A DNA stretch of 41,452 nucleotides from positions 1 through 41,452 of the forward strand of contig JANXQX010000115.1 in the NCBI GenBank assembly GCA_025353305.1, read 5' to 3'. A model generated the notes under the pieces. It did no database searches. It saw nothing but the letters and a program-made list of their open reading frames with translations, and was not told the origin of the DNA. Shown one piece after another: positions 41,313 through 41,452 of this stretch; positions within the stretch are counted from its first letter, which is position 1; each line of letters begins with the position of its first letter. This stretch comes from Holophagaceae bacterium. Lineage in GTDB: Bacteria; Acidobacteriota; Holophagae; Holophagales; Holophagaceae. The translations under genes were made by a program, and so were the position numbers.

Positions 41313-41452
41313 GGCTCTTCGGGAAGTCGTGTGGGTGATTTTAGGTCATTTTAGAGCGCGGGCAGCATGCAGGTGAGGATCTTTAGCTGCAGATACTCCT
41401 CGTCACGGAGGCCGTATGCCCGGCGCTGGAGGACGCGGATTTTGTTGTTCAA
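41313..41452 (-). mobile_element. End of an ISL3-family insertion sequence
   Basis: The inverted-repeat end GGCTCTTCGGGAAGTCG begins 1 bp after the propeller gene stop codon; ISL3 elements characteristically start GGCTCTT. It is followed by the C-terminus of a transposase pointing inwards. The element continues past the window. ISL3 elements usually make an 8-bp target duplication; the candidate here is GAAATAGA (41305-41312). Confidence 0.8.
41351..41452 (-). CDS. ISL3-type transposase, C-terminal 33 residues only
   Basis: Partial gene read from the right edge to a TAA at 41353-41351. The visible protein ends NNKIRVLQRRAYGLRDEEYL and then QLKILTCMLPAL, which matches the C-terminus of ISL3-family (IS204/IS1001/IS1165 group) DDE transposases. 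The truncation is due to the window edge. Confidence 0.82.
   Translation of the reverse strand: MNNKIRVLQRRAYGLRDEEYLQLKILTCMLPAL

Overview
The window looks like a chromosomal segment of an Acidobacteriota bacterium, probably a Holophagae-type organism (Geothrix/Holophaga relatives). This is inference from gene content: a large Oar-like TonB-dependent receptor with an N-terminal carboxypeptidase-regulatory domain, an S55 (SpoIVB-type) secreted peptidase, a DUF4388 protein, a system II cytochrome c maturation pair (ResB/CcsA), high GC and long shadow reading frames. No rRNA, tRNA, CRISPR array or phage module was seen.

Layout. 1-1467 (-): a site-2-type M50 protease followed by trpS, cut by the left edge. 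1623-9484: metabolic and secreted genes: an ALDH7-like aldehyde dehydrogenase with a strong terminator, a photolyase, an SRPBCC protein, a 3-hydroxyacyl-CoA dehydrogenase, a secreted gluzincin-type peptidase and a lipoprotein of the vanadium haloperoxidase family. 9582-15916: a penicillin-acylase-type hydrolase, then a tesA-like esterase divergent from a ybbA-ybbP-type ABC exporter, the arrangement known from E. coli. 16031-16339: a small 2Fe-2S ferredoxin behind a hairpin leader. 16387-22266 (-): a coiled-coil/TonB-C protein, DUF4388 protein, YvcK, a small helical protein, and a NatAB-like ABC exporter. 22486-24466: uppP and threonine aldolase, divergent. 24523-26375: two tandem paralogous genes for unrecognised membrane-anchored proteins. 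26398-31431: a cysteine desulfurase, then a lipoprotein-resB-ccsA operon. 31441-33702 (-): a methyltransferase, a PIN-toxin/antitoxin pair and a YmdB-like phosphodiesterase. 33781-41311: the TonB receptor divergent from an S55 peptidase and a seven-bladed beta-propeller protein. The right edge is the end of an ISL3-type insertion sequence, with its end repeat 1 bp past the propeller stop codon.

The least explained parts are: (i) the tandem 918-bp duplication encoding two 289-residue proteins with an internal repeated motif, the first of which appears to start at CTG; (ii) several intergenic elements: a 53-nt near-perfect palindrome (11899-11951), twin covarying hairpins (18582-18621), an inverted heptamer array (22365-22480), a hairpin leader before the ferredoxin (15966-16010) and a hairpin-rich 442-bp divergent region (36916-37357); and (iii) the receptor/S55 peptidase/propeller cluster, which may act as a cell-surface unit. 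No complete, clearly new defence or biosynthetic system is evident. All family calls rest on motifs read by eye; no database search was possible.
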